DNA of 64,000 nucleotides from JBKHYJ01 sp046565505 (GTDB taxonomy: Bacteria > Acidobacteriota > Blastocatellia > UBA7656), in assembly GCA_046565505.1 (NCBI GenBank), contig JBKHYJ010000104.1:23685-87684 (forward strand), read 5' to 3'. The notes under the pieces were generated by a model that saw nothing but the letters and a program-made list of their open reading frames with translations, was not told the DNA's origin and did not search any database. The stretch's first letter is position 1. Each line of letters begins with the position of its first letter. A program made the translations under genes and the position numbers. Below, one piece after another: positions 19,173 through 27,262 of the stretch.

Positions 19173-19688
19173 ATGCGCATCAGCTACACGATTGTTGACA
19201 GCACACTCGGGCGCTTGCTTGTGGGCGCCGCCGGACGGGGCATCTGCGCCGTCAGCCTCCATGACGCAGACGCAGTGCTCGAAGCGGAACTCGCGAGGGA
19301 CTACCCGGAGGCCGAATTGCGCCGCGAAGACGGCGGGCTTCATGAATGGGTGAGTGCGTTGCTCGGTTACCTGGGCGGCCGCTCTTCGGACCTCGACCTC
19401 CCCCTGGACGTGCCGGCGACGGAGTTTCAGCGTAAGGTCTGGGACGCGCTGAGGGCCATTCCTTATGGCAGCACCCGCACCTACGGCGAGTTGGCCGGGG
19501 CGCTCGGCTACGCCAGGACGGCCGCCCGCGCCGTGGGCCATGCCTGCGCCACGAACCCCGTGTCGCTTGTGATCCCCTGCCACAGGGCCATCAGAAATGA
19601 CGGCGGGCTGGGCGGCTACCGCTGGGGGCTTGACCGCAAGCGGGCGTTGCTGGCGCAGGAGCGCAGCCTGAGCCTCCTGTTCGTGTGA
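19173..19688 (+). CDS. ogt: Methylated-DNA-protein-cysteine methyltransferase
   Basis: A 171-residue DNA-repair protein that removes alkyl groups from O6-alkylguanine onto its own cysteine. The acceptor motif PCHR lies in NPVSLVIPCHRAIRNDGGLGGYRWG, preceded by the helix-turn-helix FQRKVWDALRAIPYGSTRTYGELA. The N-terminal ribonuclease-H-like domain is short. The ATG at 19173 is selected because the open frame upstream (to 19056) overlaps the end of yajQ and has no family similarity. Symbol ogt is by family; ada-type fusion is absent. Confidence 0.92.
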   Translation: MRISYTIVDSTLGRLLVGAAGRGICAVSLHDADAVLEAELARDYPEAELRREDGGLHEWVSALLGYLGGRSSDLDLPLDVPATEFQRKVWDALRAIPYGSTRTYGELAGALGYARTAARAVGHACATNPVSLVIPCHRAIRNDGGLGGYRWGLDRKRALLAQERSLSLLFV

Positions 19689-19830
19689 GCCTAAGCGCAT
19701 GCCCGCGGCCTTCGGCCCGATCAAAGGTATGCCGTCTGCAACCGCGGTGGACCGCCATAATATTCCGAGATGTCGATCAGTTAGTGATTAACGGTAGGCG
19801 TGAAGCGCCGAGTCTGCCGGGCCGCGAGGT

Positions 19831-20229
19831 TTAAGCGCAGATGTCATTGATGCCTGCGCCTCTGCTCACCAGGGTGTCTACGGTCTTGTGCAGGCAGTCG
19901 AGCGCGACAGGCTTCTTCAAGAATCGCTGCACGCCGACCGTCAACGCCTGCTGCTTCACCGACTCGCGAACGTCGCCGGAACAGACCACCACGGGAGTTT
20001 TTGAATCGAAAGCGCGAATCCGCTCGCACAACTCGATCCCGGTCCCATCCGCTAGCCACAAGTCGAGCAGGTAAAGGTCGAACTCCTCGCACATCGCCCG
20101 CCTCAACGCATCAACTACCGACGAGGCGACCGCCACTTCGTACCCGGCTTGCCCCAGGAAATAACTCAACATCTCGCAGGTATCTGCGTCGTCATCCACG
20201 CACAGTATACGCGACTTATGATGAACCAT
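19831..20229 (-). CDS. Single-domain response regulator (CheY-like)
   Basis: A 132-residue receiver domain with no output domain. The acidic cluster is CVDDDADTCEM, the phosphoacceptor Asp is about residue 56 (DLYLLDLWLADG) and the conserved Lys is in RFLKKPVA. A strong ribosome site (GGAGGAG) precedes the ATG. No histidine kinase is adjacent, so its partner is encoded elsewhere. It is divergent from the Crp-like regulator gene, with a shared 180-base intergenic region. Confidence 0.9.
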   Translation of the reverse strand: MVHHKSRILCVDDDADTCEMLSYFLGQAGYEVAVASSVVDALRRAMCEEFDLYLLDLWLADGTGIELCERIRAFDSKTPVVVCSGDVRESVKQQALTVGVQRFLKKPVALDCLHKTVDTLVSRGAGINDICA

Positions 20230-20411
20230 TACTCCTCCGGTTTTTCCTGTGATTGAGGCAATCGGGCCGTGTATAATATAACTCTATCGAATCGGCAGTT
20301 CCGTTCGCCAGGAAACACAAAAAGAAGTAATTGACGCCCGGAGCCGCGACTCTTAACGCCGCCTGAAACGTCTGACGTTGGCGATCTTAACAGTGTAGGG
20401 GCCTGGGTATT

Positions 20412-21128
20412 ATGTCCGAAGCTAAAAGTCATCGCAGCGCAACCGGAAACTACATTCTGGATTCCATCCCCGCGGAAGATTTCGATAAATTTGCCAACAA
20501 GTTAAAGCCCGTACAACTCTCACAGGGCGAGGTCTTGTACCACGCCCGGCAGCCGATCCAGCAGGTCTACTTCCCGACCACGGCGCTGCTGTCCTGGGTC
20601 GCCTCCACAGAGGAAGGCGAGACAATCGAAGCGGGCGTCACGGGCTACGAAGGGATGACGGGTGAGTCGTCGTTTTTAGGCCGGAACATCGCGCCTTACC
20701 GCGTAGACGTTCAACTGCCCGGCTCCGGTTTCAAAATGGGCGCGGCGGCATTCAAAGAGATTTACGACGGGTCGCGCTTCTTGCAGACCCTTATAATTAA
20801 CTACACACACACGCAGCTCATGCAGCTCGCCCAGTCTGTCGTCTGCAACCGCTTTCATACTGTGGAAGAGCGACTATGCCGGTGGCTGCTGATAGCCCAC
20901 GACCGCGTGAGGTCCGACGAATTCCAGCTCACGCAAGAGATCCTCGCTAACATGATTGGCGCGCGGCGGCCCGCGGTCAGTATTGTTACTGGCACGCTTC
21001 AGACGGCCGGGCTGATTCGCTCCATGCGCGCAAAGGTCACAATCCTTGACCGGCAAGGCCTGGAAGACGCGGCCTGTGAATGCTACCGTACGGTCAAAGA
21101 AGAATTCGACAGATTCCTCGGCAGGTAG
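20412..21128 (+). CDS. Crp/Fnr family transcriptional regulator
   Basis: A 238-residue DNA-binding regulator. Residues about 20-130 form the cyclic-nucleotide-binding-like beta roll (GEVLYHARQPIQQVYFP), and the C-terminal winged HTH reads LTQEILANMIGARRPAVSIVTGTLQTAGLI. The GExxL...RxA phosphate-binding motif of true cAMP receptors is not seen, nor the Cys residues of Fnr, so the signal is unknown. Closest in style to the many light/redox-type Crp regulators of soil bacteria. Divergent from the response regulator. Confidence 0.88.
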   Translation: MSEAKSHRSATGNYILDSIPAEDFDKFANKLKPVQLSQGEVLYHARQPIQQVYFPTTALLSWVASTEEGETIEAGVTGYEGMTGESSFLGRNIAPYRVDVQLPGSGFKMGAAAFKEIYDGSRFLQTLIINYTHTQLMQLAQSVVCNRFHTVEERLCRWLLIAHDRVRSDEFQLTQEILANMIGARRPAVSIVTGTLQTAGLIRSMRAKVTILDRQGLEDAACECYRTVKEEFDRFLGR

Positions 21129-21363
21129 ACTACCCCGCCGATTTCAAAACCGCGCGCCGGGGCCAGGCGTCCCGTCTTGCGCGAAGCGCCGGCATAAAGG
21201 CGCGGGCGCGGCGGCGGACGGCACGTTACGCGGACCGCGCGGGCGGCGAACCCTTCCCACTCTCAACGAGGAAACATTTACGGCGATTTGTCAGTAATGG
21301 TGTGAGGCGGACTCTTCAATCTCACGGCACTTGCTTTCAGATTTATCGAAAGGGGCACACGCG

Positions 21364-21831
21364 GTGAAAAGACTTATTGTAATAGCACTCTCAGTGGTTC
21401 TTTCTTCAAGCCTCGCCCTGGCCCGGCCGGCAAAGCCGTCGCAAGGTGGCGCGGACGAGAAAGCCGTGTCGCGGCTGGTCCACGAATGGCTCGACGCCCT
21501 GGTGAAAAATGACCTTAACGCGCTCGACCGCATCATCGCGGACGATTACGTAATCACGAATTCGGACGGCTCGGTATTGGGTAAGCAGCAGGACATGGAG
21601 CCGTTAAAGGCCGGGCTGAAGTTCGAGTCGGCCGCCGTCGAAGACCTTAAGGTGCGTGTGTACGGAGACGCGGCCGTCGTGACGGGCGTGACCACATTCA
21701 AAGGCAACTTCAATGGCCGCGCGTTCACGGCGCGTGAGCGATTCACGGACGTGTGGGTGAGGCGCGATGGCAGGTGGCAGGCCGTCGCGTCGCAAGAGAC
21801 CCCCCTGCCCAAACAATCGGCGGCCCAGTGA
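21364..21831 (+). CDS. Secreted NTF2-like (SnoaL/DUF4440) protein
   Basis: A 155-residue exported protein with a signal peptide (VKRLIVIALSVVLSSSLALA). The cone-shaped NTF2-like domain is recognised from VHEWLDALVKNDLNALDRIIADDYVITNSDG and RERFTDVWVRRDGRWQAVASQ. Such proteins bind small molecules or serve as steroid-isomerase-like enzymes; no specific ligand can be inferred. The GTG at 21364 is preferred as it starts the signal peptide and follows AAAGGGG; the TTG at 21331 would add residues before the basic start. Confidence 0.82.
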   Translation: MKRLIVIALSVVLSSSLALARPAKPSQGGADEKAVSRLVHEWLDALVKNDLNALDRIIADDYVITNSDGSVLGKQQDMEPLKAGLKFESAAVEDLKVRVYGDAAVVTGVTTFKGNFNGRAFTARERFTDVWVRRDGRWQAVASQETPLPKQSAAQ

Positions 21832-21945
21832 GGGCCGCCGGCCGCAAGGCCGCGTCGCATGGGGGCGCTCAGTTACGCCGCGCCGCATTCGATGGCAGAG
21901 TTGATTGCGTGAAAGGAAGCGCGCAGGGCCAACATTGCCGCGCGC

Positions 21946-23133
21946 TCAAGGAAGATTCTGAATGAGGAGGCGCAGTACGTTGCCCCCCATAATCAGCCCG
22001 ATCTCAGTCTCGCTGAAGCCCTCTTCGATCAACGCGTCCGTTATTTGAACCACCCCGGTCGTGTCGAACGGCGCGGGGATGGCCCCATCGTAGTCCGAGC
22101 CCAGGGCGACATGCTCCACTCCGACGAGGTCCGCCGTGTAACGAATGGCGCGGGCGATGGCCCTCGCGTCCGTGCCGCACACGGCCGTGTCCCAATAGCC
22201 GACGCCGATCACGCCGCCCGTGTTTGCGATACCTCTCAAATGCTCGTCGCTGAGGTTGCGCGAGTTATCGCAAGTGCCTTTCACCCCGGTGTGGGAGACT
22301 ACGACGGGCCGAGTGGCGATGGCCAGCACGTCGTCAATCGTTTTCGGCGAGGCATGGGCAACATCAACTATCATTCGCCTTGCCTCCATCCGCCTTATCA
22401 TCTCTCTGCCCTTTTCGCTGAGCCCGACTTTCCCCACGCCATGCGCGGAGCCGCCTATGTCGTTATCGAAAAAGTGCGTCGGGGCCATCATGCGAATGCC
22501 CGCGTCGAAAAGCGCGTCGATGCTGGCGAGGTCACCGTCGAGCGCATGCGCGCCTTCGACCCCGAGAAACCCCGCGGTGATCGCGGGCTCCTGCGCCCGG
22601 CGGTCGAGGTAGCCCGACAGGTCGGCAGACGTTCTTATCAGCGTGAACTTGCCGCCGGAGCGCGCCGCAACGTCTTGCAGCTTTCTGGCTTGGTAGAGCG
22701 CCCTTTCTTTCAAGCTGCCCCATGCGGCGATGGGCCACCGCTCGGCGATGGCAAGGAGAGTAATATTGTCGCTCGTGTCGTCGTTGCTTTCGATATTCAT
22801 CCCTCGCGGGGTCTTTGTGACGATGGTGAAGGCCTGCAAGGCGACATTGCCTTCTATCAATCGAGGTATATCGACGTGGCCTCGCGAGCCGCGCTCGAGC
22901 AGGTCCCTGTCCCAAAGGAGCGAGTCGGCGTGAAGGTCCGCGACCAGCAGCCTCCTGTGGAGCTGCGTCGCTCTCTCGCTCGCCGCGTAAGGCGGGGGGT
23001 TGAGAGTGACGTTCATCCTCTTTTCGACCTGTGCGGGGACCAGGAAAAAGAAGGCGGCTAGCGCGAGCAGAACAATCACGCAGGCGGCGGCTAACGCTCT
23101 CTTCAAACGTGTCTTTCCCTGGTCGCGACGCAT
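21946..23133 (-). CDS. Membrane-anchored dipeptidase (peptidase family M19)
   Basis: About 395 residues. An N-terminal anchor (ALAAACVIVLLALAAFFFLV) places the enzyme outside the cytoplasm. The metal-binding residues of renal-dipeptidase-like enzymes are present: HxD in LLVADLHADSLLWDRD, Glu in FLGVEGAHALDGD, His in VVSHTGVKGTCDNSRN, and the substrate Asp in VALGSDYDGAIPAPFDT. It hydrolyses dipeptides, often with D-residues at the C-terminal side. The start at 23133 begins a typical basic-hydrophobic anchor; an upstream in-frame ATG at 23166 adds 11 residues. The preceding and following genes are not obviously related. Confidence 0.92.
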   Translation of the reverse strand: MRRDQGKTRLKRALAAACVIVLLALAAFFFLVPAQVEKRMNVTLNPPPYAASERATQLHRRLLVADLHADSLLWDRDLLERGSRGHVDIPRLIEGNVALQAFTIVTKTPRGMNIESNDDTSDNITLLAIAERWPIAAWGSLKERALYQARKLQDVAARSGGKFTLIRTSADLSGYLDRRAQEPAITAGFLGVEGAHALDGDLASIDALFDAGIRMMAPTHFFDNDIGGSAHGVGKVGLSEKGREMIRRMEARRMIVDVAHASPKTIDDVLAIATRPVVVSHTGVKGTCDNSRNLSDEHLRGIANTGGVIGVGYWDTAVCGTDARAIARAIRYTADLVGVEHVALGSDYDGAIPAPFDTTGVVQITDALIEEGFSETEIGLIMGGNVLRLLIQNLP

Positions 23134-23240
23134 TGGTTGAATAAAGCAGAGCCGGCGGCAAATCACAAGGGTCGGCCGCGCTGCTGTGAGGCTACGCTAC
23201 TGTGAGGCTACTCGATTGGCGGGCCTGCCGGGCGGCTTCT

Positions 23241-24335
23241 TTAAGCGGCAGGCCCGGCGCTATCTATAACGCCCTGCACGTGAGCGTCGCGGGCGGCGCG
23301 CAGGCGGTCATACTCCGCGGCCACGTCCTCATCCGCCGCGCTCAGCGCATCGACGTTGACCTCGGCGAATTCGATCACCTTCATGTCCCGGAATGCTTCC
23401 CGTATTCGCGGCCCCCAGAGGCCTATGTCTTTAAGCGTCGGCACGATTCGCGAGAAGAGCATCTTCGCGTACTGCTGCATGAAGGGCGACTCGCGCACGT
23501 AGGACACGCATCGCCCCACGTCGAGGCCCAGGCACTCCCAGACCTCTTCGGCCATGAAGCGGTCACGCATGAGGTAGCAAGCGTCTACGGCGAACTCCTC
23601 CCGCTCGTCCCGCTCCTTGTCGGAAAGCCCCGGGTAGTAATCGCGCAGCGCGAGCCTGCCGAAAGCCACATGGCGAGCCTCGTCTTGCATCACGTAGGCG
23701 TTGAGAGCCTTGCTAAGGGGTTCGGTCGCCAGGTCGCGAATCGTCCCGAAGGCGGCCAGCGCGAGCCCCTCTATGATGACCTGCATGGCGAGGTAGGTGA
23801 AGTCCCAGCGCGAGTCAGTTATGGCCTGATCGAGCAGCGTCTTCAGGTGGGCGTTGATCGGGTAGGCGAGGCCGAGTTTTTCCCTGAGGTAGCGCGAGTA
23901 GACCTCGACGTGTCGGGCCTCGTCGCAAACCTGTGTCGCGGCGTAGAATTTGGAATCTATGTCGGGCACGGTCTGTACGATCTTGGCCGCGCAGATGAGC
24001 GCCCCCTGCTCCCCGTGAAGGAACTGCGAGAACCGCCATGCGTCCAGGTGGAGCCGCGTCTCACCTCGCCTCCTGTCGTCCATGTCGTTCCAGATGTCAG
24101 AGCCATAAAGCGAGATGTAATAGTCCGGGAACCCGAGCGGGTTCGACGGGTCAATCTCAAGCGACCAATCGAGCCGCTGGTTGGCGTTCCATTGCCTGTC
24201 CTTGCCCTTCTCATAAAGGCCGAGCAGCTTGTCGCGGCCCTCGTCGTACTCCCAGTTGAATATGGTCGCCGCGCCGCCGCCCGGCACATGCCATTGCGTC
24301 TGATCGACGGGCAGTGTATATATGCGTGAACTCAT
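23241..24335 (-). CDS. Ferritin-like diiron protein (R2-like fold)
   Basis: A 364-residue helical protein with two copies of a diiron ligand pattern: Glu in HGEQGALICAA with CDEARHVEVYSRYL, and Glu in MQVIIEGLALAAFG with QDEARHVAFGRLAL. This is the E/ExxH x2 arrangement of the ferritin-like superfamily, which includes ribonucleotide reductase R2, AurF-type N-oxygenases and fatty-acyl desaturases. It lacks an obvious radical-Tyr signature that would settle R2. The role is most likely an O2-dependent oxidation or hydroxylation, substrate unknown. The ATG follows AGGAG by about 11 bases. It stands alone on its strand. Confidence 0.78.
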   Translation of the reverse strand: MSSRIYTLPVDQTQWHVPGGGAATIFNWEYDEGRDKLLGLYEKGKDRQWNANQRLDWSLEIDPSNPLGFPDYYISLYGSDIWNDMDDRRRGETRLHLDAWRFSQFLHGEQGALICAAKIVQTVPDIDSKFYAATQVCDEARHVEVYSRYLREKLGLAYPINAHLKTLLDQAITDSRWDFTYLAMQVIIEGLALAAFGTIRDLATEPLSKALNAYVMQDEARHVAFGRLALRDYYPGLSDKERDEREEFAVDACYLMRDRFMAEEVWECLGLDVGRCVSYVRESPFMQQYAKMLFSRIVPTLKDIGLWGPRIREAFRDMKVIEFAEVNVDALSAADEDVAAEYDRLRAARDAHVQGVIDSAGPAA

Positions 24336-24418
24336 GGGGAGGTCGCTCCTGCTGAAGAAGATTCGTATGCACGGGCGAGATTATTTCTTTTGCGCAGCGA
24401 AGTCAAGCGAGCCCCCAA

Positions 24419-24682
24419 ATGATGAAAACCGTGCGGCGCGCCTGTAACCATTCGCAGACGCTGTTCGCCAGAGAGGGCGACGAGTGGGCGTGCCGGATCA
24501 ATTCGCTGCCCGGCAGATACACCTATGAATTCGTCGTTGACGGGACCTGGATGACAGACCCCATCAACCCCCTGGACGAAGACGGCGGCAACGGCAATAT
24601 AAATTCCGTGCCGGTCGTGAAGCTACAGTGGCGCAGGGTTCCCGCGGGTCAACTCTCGGCGGCCGCGCGGGGCGGGCACTAG
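24419..24682 (+). CDS. Short CBM48/AMPK-type glycogen-binding domain protein
   Basis: An 87-residue protein. Residues 18-66 match the second half of an E-set glycogen-binding domain: EGDEWACRINSLPGRYTYE, then FVVDGTWMTDPINPLDEDGG. The first strands usually found (a V-x-G-x-F-N-x-W motif) are missing, and no upstream frame supplies them. The gene is therefore either a truncated remnant or a minimal domain. It sits divergent from the ferritin-like gene and convergent with the DUF1440 gene, with no good ribosome site. Confidence 0.5.
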   Translation: MMKTVRRACNHSQTLFAREGDEWACRINSLPGRYTYEFVVDGTWMTDPINPLDEDGGNGNINSVPVVKLQWRRVPAGQLSAAARGGH

Positions 24683-24697
24683 TCTACCGCGCCCCGC
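24667..24697. terminator. GC-rich hairpin at a convergent junction
   Basis: An 8-bp stem (24667-24674 with 24690-24697) spans the 22-base gap between the convergent CBM48-like and DUF1440 genes. The 3' side toward the plus strand is followed by TTTAT. Plausible but weak bidirectional terminator. Confidence 0.35.
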
Positions 24698-24704
24698 CGC
24701 TTTA

Positions 24705-25280
24705 TCAGAGCAGGCCGCGCACCGCGCGCCTCGTGACTTCGGTGGCCAAGCCATAAACGCAATGCGACGCGAGCGAGTAAACATGCTTTGAGAGCGGGTA
24801 CTCGGCCGGCCCTTTCGACAGCCCCGCGAGCGGCAGCGTGACCTGGTCTGCGACCAGCCACACGGCCGCGCCGAATGGGACGCCGGACCCGACCGCGGCC
24901 GCCGGCGCAAGCTCGGCCGCCAGCCCATATATGCCGCCCGTCACAAGGCTGAATCCGTAGTGGACGGCCGTGCCCGCCGACTCCTTTTCGCCCCTTCTCA
25001 ATTCGTGATCGAACACAGTTTCGGAGATGGCCGAGGCGAGCTTGACGGTTGCCGGGGCGTCCAGCCCATCGCCCGAGCGCCGCCCTTCGGTGCCGTCGGA
25101 TTTTTGCCCGCTCTGTTTCGGAGAATGCGCCCGCTCGGAATCCTCAGGGTCGCCCGTCAGGTCGCTCCAAAGAGACTGGAACCGATTCATCACGAACCCC
25201 CCGGCGAGCCCGCCGATTATGCCCGCCGCCAGCCCCTTCCACGCACTGCTTTCGCCCTTGCCGCGCATGTTATTTTGCAT
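24705..25280 (-). CDS. DUF1440 (YagU-like) inner-membrane protein
   Basis: A 191-residue membrane protein. The glycine-rich first helix (KGLAAGIIGGLAGGFVMNRFQ), a hydrophilic central stretch, and later helices (GFSLVTGGIYGLAAELAP, AAVWLVADQVTLPLAGLSKG, SLASHCVYGLATEVTRRAV) match the DUF1440/YagU family. YagU contributes to acid resistance in E. coli; whether that holds here is unknown. It starts about 30 bases downstream of the Rieske-type gene on the same strand, so the two likely form an operon. Confidence 0.8.
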   Translation of the reverse strand: MQNNMRGKGESSAWKGLAAGIIGGLAGGFVMNRFQSLWSDLTGDPEDSERAHSPKQSGQKSDGTEGRRSGDGLDAPATVKLASAISETVFDHELRRGEKESAGTAVHYGFSLVTGGIYGLAAELAPAAAVGSGVPFGAAVWLVADQVTLPLAGLSKGPAEYPLSKHVYSLASHCVYGLATEVTRRAVRGLL

Positions 25281-25310
25281 CGCGCGAACCCCCCCGGAGT
25301 CTTTATACGA

Positions 25311-26189
25311 TTACCGATTCGCGGCCCTGACTTCGATCTGCCCATCCCGCACACGCACGTCAAAGCATGGCTGCGTGTGGACGGAGGGGCCTTCGAGGAC
25401 GCGACCATCTTCGAGCGAGAACAGCGACCCGTGCCACGGGCAGCGCACGCTGTCGCCTTCGAGCTTGCCTTCGGCGAGCGGGCCGCCGAAGTGCGAGCAT
25501 GTCTCTGCGATGGCAAAAATTCGCCCGCCTCTGCGCGCGAGCAGCACTGGCATATCGCCGGCCTCCGCGCGCCGTAACTCACCCTCGCGCAGCTCGGCCT
25601 CCGCCATCACGGGCACGAACTCTTTCGGGGGCCGCTGGTTCGCCGTATGATCGACGCCCACCTGCTCGCTGTAGACGAGGTGCCCGCCCAGGTAGGCCGA
25701 CGCGCTCGCTATGGCGTAACCCAGGAACGAAAGCCCCCTGCCCGCGCGGCGGTCGTTACTCCGCCTGCAAACGAGCGATGTCGCGTAAAGCGCGAGCGCG
25801 GTCGCATTCATCAACCCATGTGTAACGCCGACGCGCCGCGCAGTGCCATCCGTCTTATGCCAATCCGTCAGCCCGGTGACGGCCGAGGCGACGGCCCCGA
25901 CTATCCCGACCGCGACCGCCGCGTCCGCGCCGCGCCCGAACTTTTTGCCCTCGCTCATCTCGTCCATCGCGTCGAGCACGAGCGCGGCGGTCCACGCGCC
26001 CACGGGAATGTCCGTCAGCACGGAGTGAAGCGGGTGCCCCAGCCACGTGCCGTGCAGGAAGTCTTCTACCTTCTGCCCGACTGCCCCCGCGGACTGGAAC
26101 GTCTCTGCGATGGCCGGCTGTAAAGTGTCGGCCACCTGGTCGAGCCAACCCTGTCGGTCAATCAAATCAATAGCGACATTCGACGACAT
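25311..26189 (-). CDS. Rieske [2Fe-2S] protein with DUF2231 membrane domain
   Basis: A 292-residue fusion. The first 170 residues carry a DUF2231-type membrane domain (LHGTWLGHPLHSVLTDIPVGAWTA, several helices, VTGLTDWHKTDG). The C-terminal 110 residues form a Rieske ferredoxin domain with both cluster motifs: C-x-H in TCSHFGGPL and CPWHGSLFSLEDG. It is likely a membrane-tethered electron carrier. The partner oxidase is not encoded nearby; the DUF1440 gene follows in the same operon. Confidence 0.9.
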   Translation of the reverse strand: MSSNVAIDLIDRQGWLDQVADTLQPAIAETFQSAGAVGQKVEDFLHGTWLGHPLHSVLTDIPVGAWTAALVLDAMDEMSEGKKFGRGADAAVAVGIVGAVASAVTGLTDWHKTDGTARRVGVTHGLMNATALALYATSLVCRRSNDRRAGRGLSFLGYAIASASAYLGGHLVYSEQVGVDHTANQRPPKEFVPVMAEAELREGELRRAEAGDMPVLLARRGGRIFAIAETCSHFGGPLAEGKLEGDSVRCPWHGSLFSLEDGRVLEGPSVHTQPCFDVRVRDGQIEVRAANR

Positions 26190-26641
26190 TTCTCCCTCCT
26201 GTTTGTTCGCTTCTTAGTTGAGATAAACCGCTCTTTTTTTTAGAGCGCGTTCCCATAATCGGCGGTCGCGCAGGCCCCGCCCGCCTGATGGCGGCTGACC
26301 GCGCCGTGTGAGTCGGCCCGCCCACCGCGGCGTCGGTCGGCCCGATTTTGGTCAACGTATGGCGAGTTACACTGCCGGATATGGTGGCTCACCGAAGGCC
26401 CACTGATAAATATCTTTGTGCTAAAAGTGTGATTTTGCAAGCGGGTAGGGGCGGCCGGGCCTCTGCTGATACACATTGCCTGAATGTTTCTAAGCATGTA
26501 AGATGTGGCTGAAGCCGAACAGCCTTACTAAGCAACCCTATAGATGGCAATCGAGTTATTGGAGCATGGGGTAAAAAACAGATAGAAGCTCTCCGCTGTC
26601 CGGGGCTTAATAAAAGAAGCTGACCTTGGATTTCTTTCCTC
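26190..26641. other. Divergent intergenic region, no gene seen
   Basis: The 452 bases lie between the divergent Rieske and sigma-factor genes. A small hairpin (CGCTCT at 26229-26234 with AGAGCG at 26242-26247 around a T7 loop) lies 40 bases upstream of the Rieske gene. No coding frame or RNA gene was recognised. The sequence before the sigma factor (26400-26640) is more AT-rich than the flanks and probably holds its promoter, but no consensus -35/-10 pair stands out. Confidence 0.4.
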
Positions 26642-27199
26642 ATGAAAAACGAGTGGCACCTTACCCAAGACGCTTTCGACAGATTCCTGGCCTGGCTGGA
26701 CCCGAACCGCGACCGGGCCGCGAAGAAGTATGAAGAGGTCCGCCACAAGCTGATAAAAATCTTCACCTGCCGCGGCTGCGTCGAGGCCGAGGACCTCGCC
26801 GACGAAACCATCAACCGCGTCATACGGAAGTCACAGGACATGGTTGATTCTTACGTCGGGGACCCCACGCTTTACTTCTATGGCGTGGCGCGCAAAGTTC
26901 ACCTGGAGCATGTGAGGAAGGGCCCCGCTATCCTGCCCATGCCGCCCGCCGACCCGCCCGATCAAAAAGAGATGGAGATCGAGTGTTTGGAGCAGTGCAT
27001 GAAGAAGTTGTCCGACGAACAACGCCGGTGGGTGCTGGAATACTACAAGGAGGACAAGCGGGAAAAGATAGACCACAGGAAAGAGATGGCGGTGCGGCTC
27101 GGCATCGCCCCGAATGCCTTGAGGATACGCATGCATCGCATCAGGGCGAGCTTGCAAGGATGCGTTACCAGTTGCCTGGAGCGAAGGGCCGGTCGGTGA
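26642..27199 (+). CDS. ECF-like RNA polymerase sigma factor
   Basis: A 185-residue sigma-70 family protein of an Acidobacteriota-style group. Region 2 is divergent (LIKIFTCRGCVEAEDLADETINRVIRK, YFYGVARKVHLEHVRK). Region 4 reads LSDEQRRWVLEYYKEDKREKIDHRKEMAVRLGIAPNALRIRMHRIRASLQ, a typical HTH that follows the RxR-recognition pattern. No Shine-Dalgarno is visible. The next gene, 63 bases on, encodes an anti-sigma-like membrane protein with TPRs, which suggests a signal-responsive pair. Target promoters unknown. Confidence 0.85.
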   Translation: MKNEWHLTQDAFDRFLAWLDPNRDRAAKKYEEVRHKLIKIFTCRGCVEAEDLADETINRVIRKSQDMVDSYVGDPTLYFYGVARKVHLEHVRKGPAILPMPPADPPDQKEMEIECLEQCMKKLSDEQRRWVLEYYKEDKREKIDHRKEMAVRLGIAPNALRIRMHRIRASLQGCVTSCLERRAGR

Positions 27200-27262
27200 A
27201 ATGTATTGAAGCGTACTCTCATACCAAATTAAGAGGAGTGCCGAAAAGAAGGCAGCCTGAGT

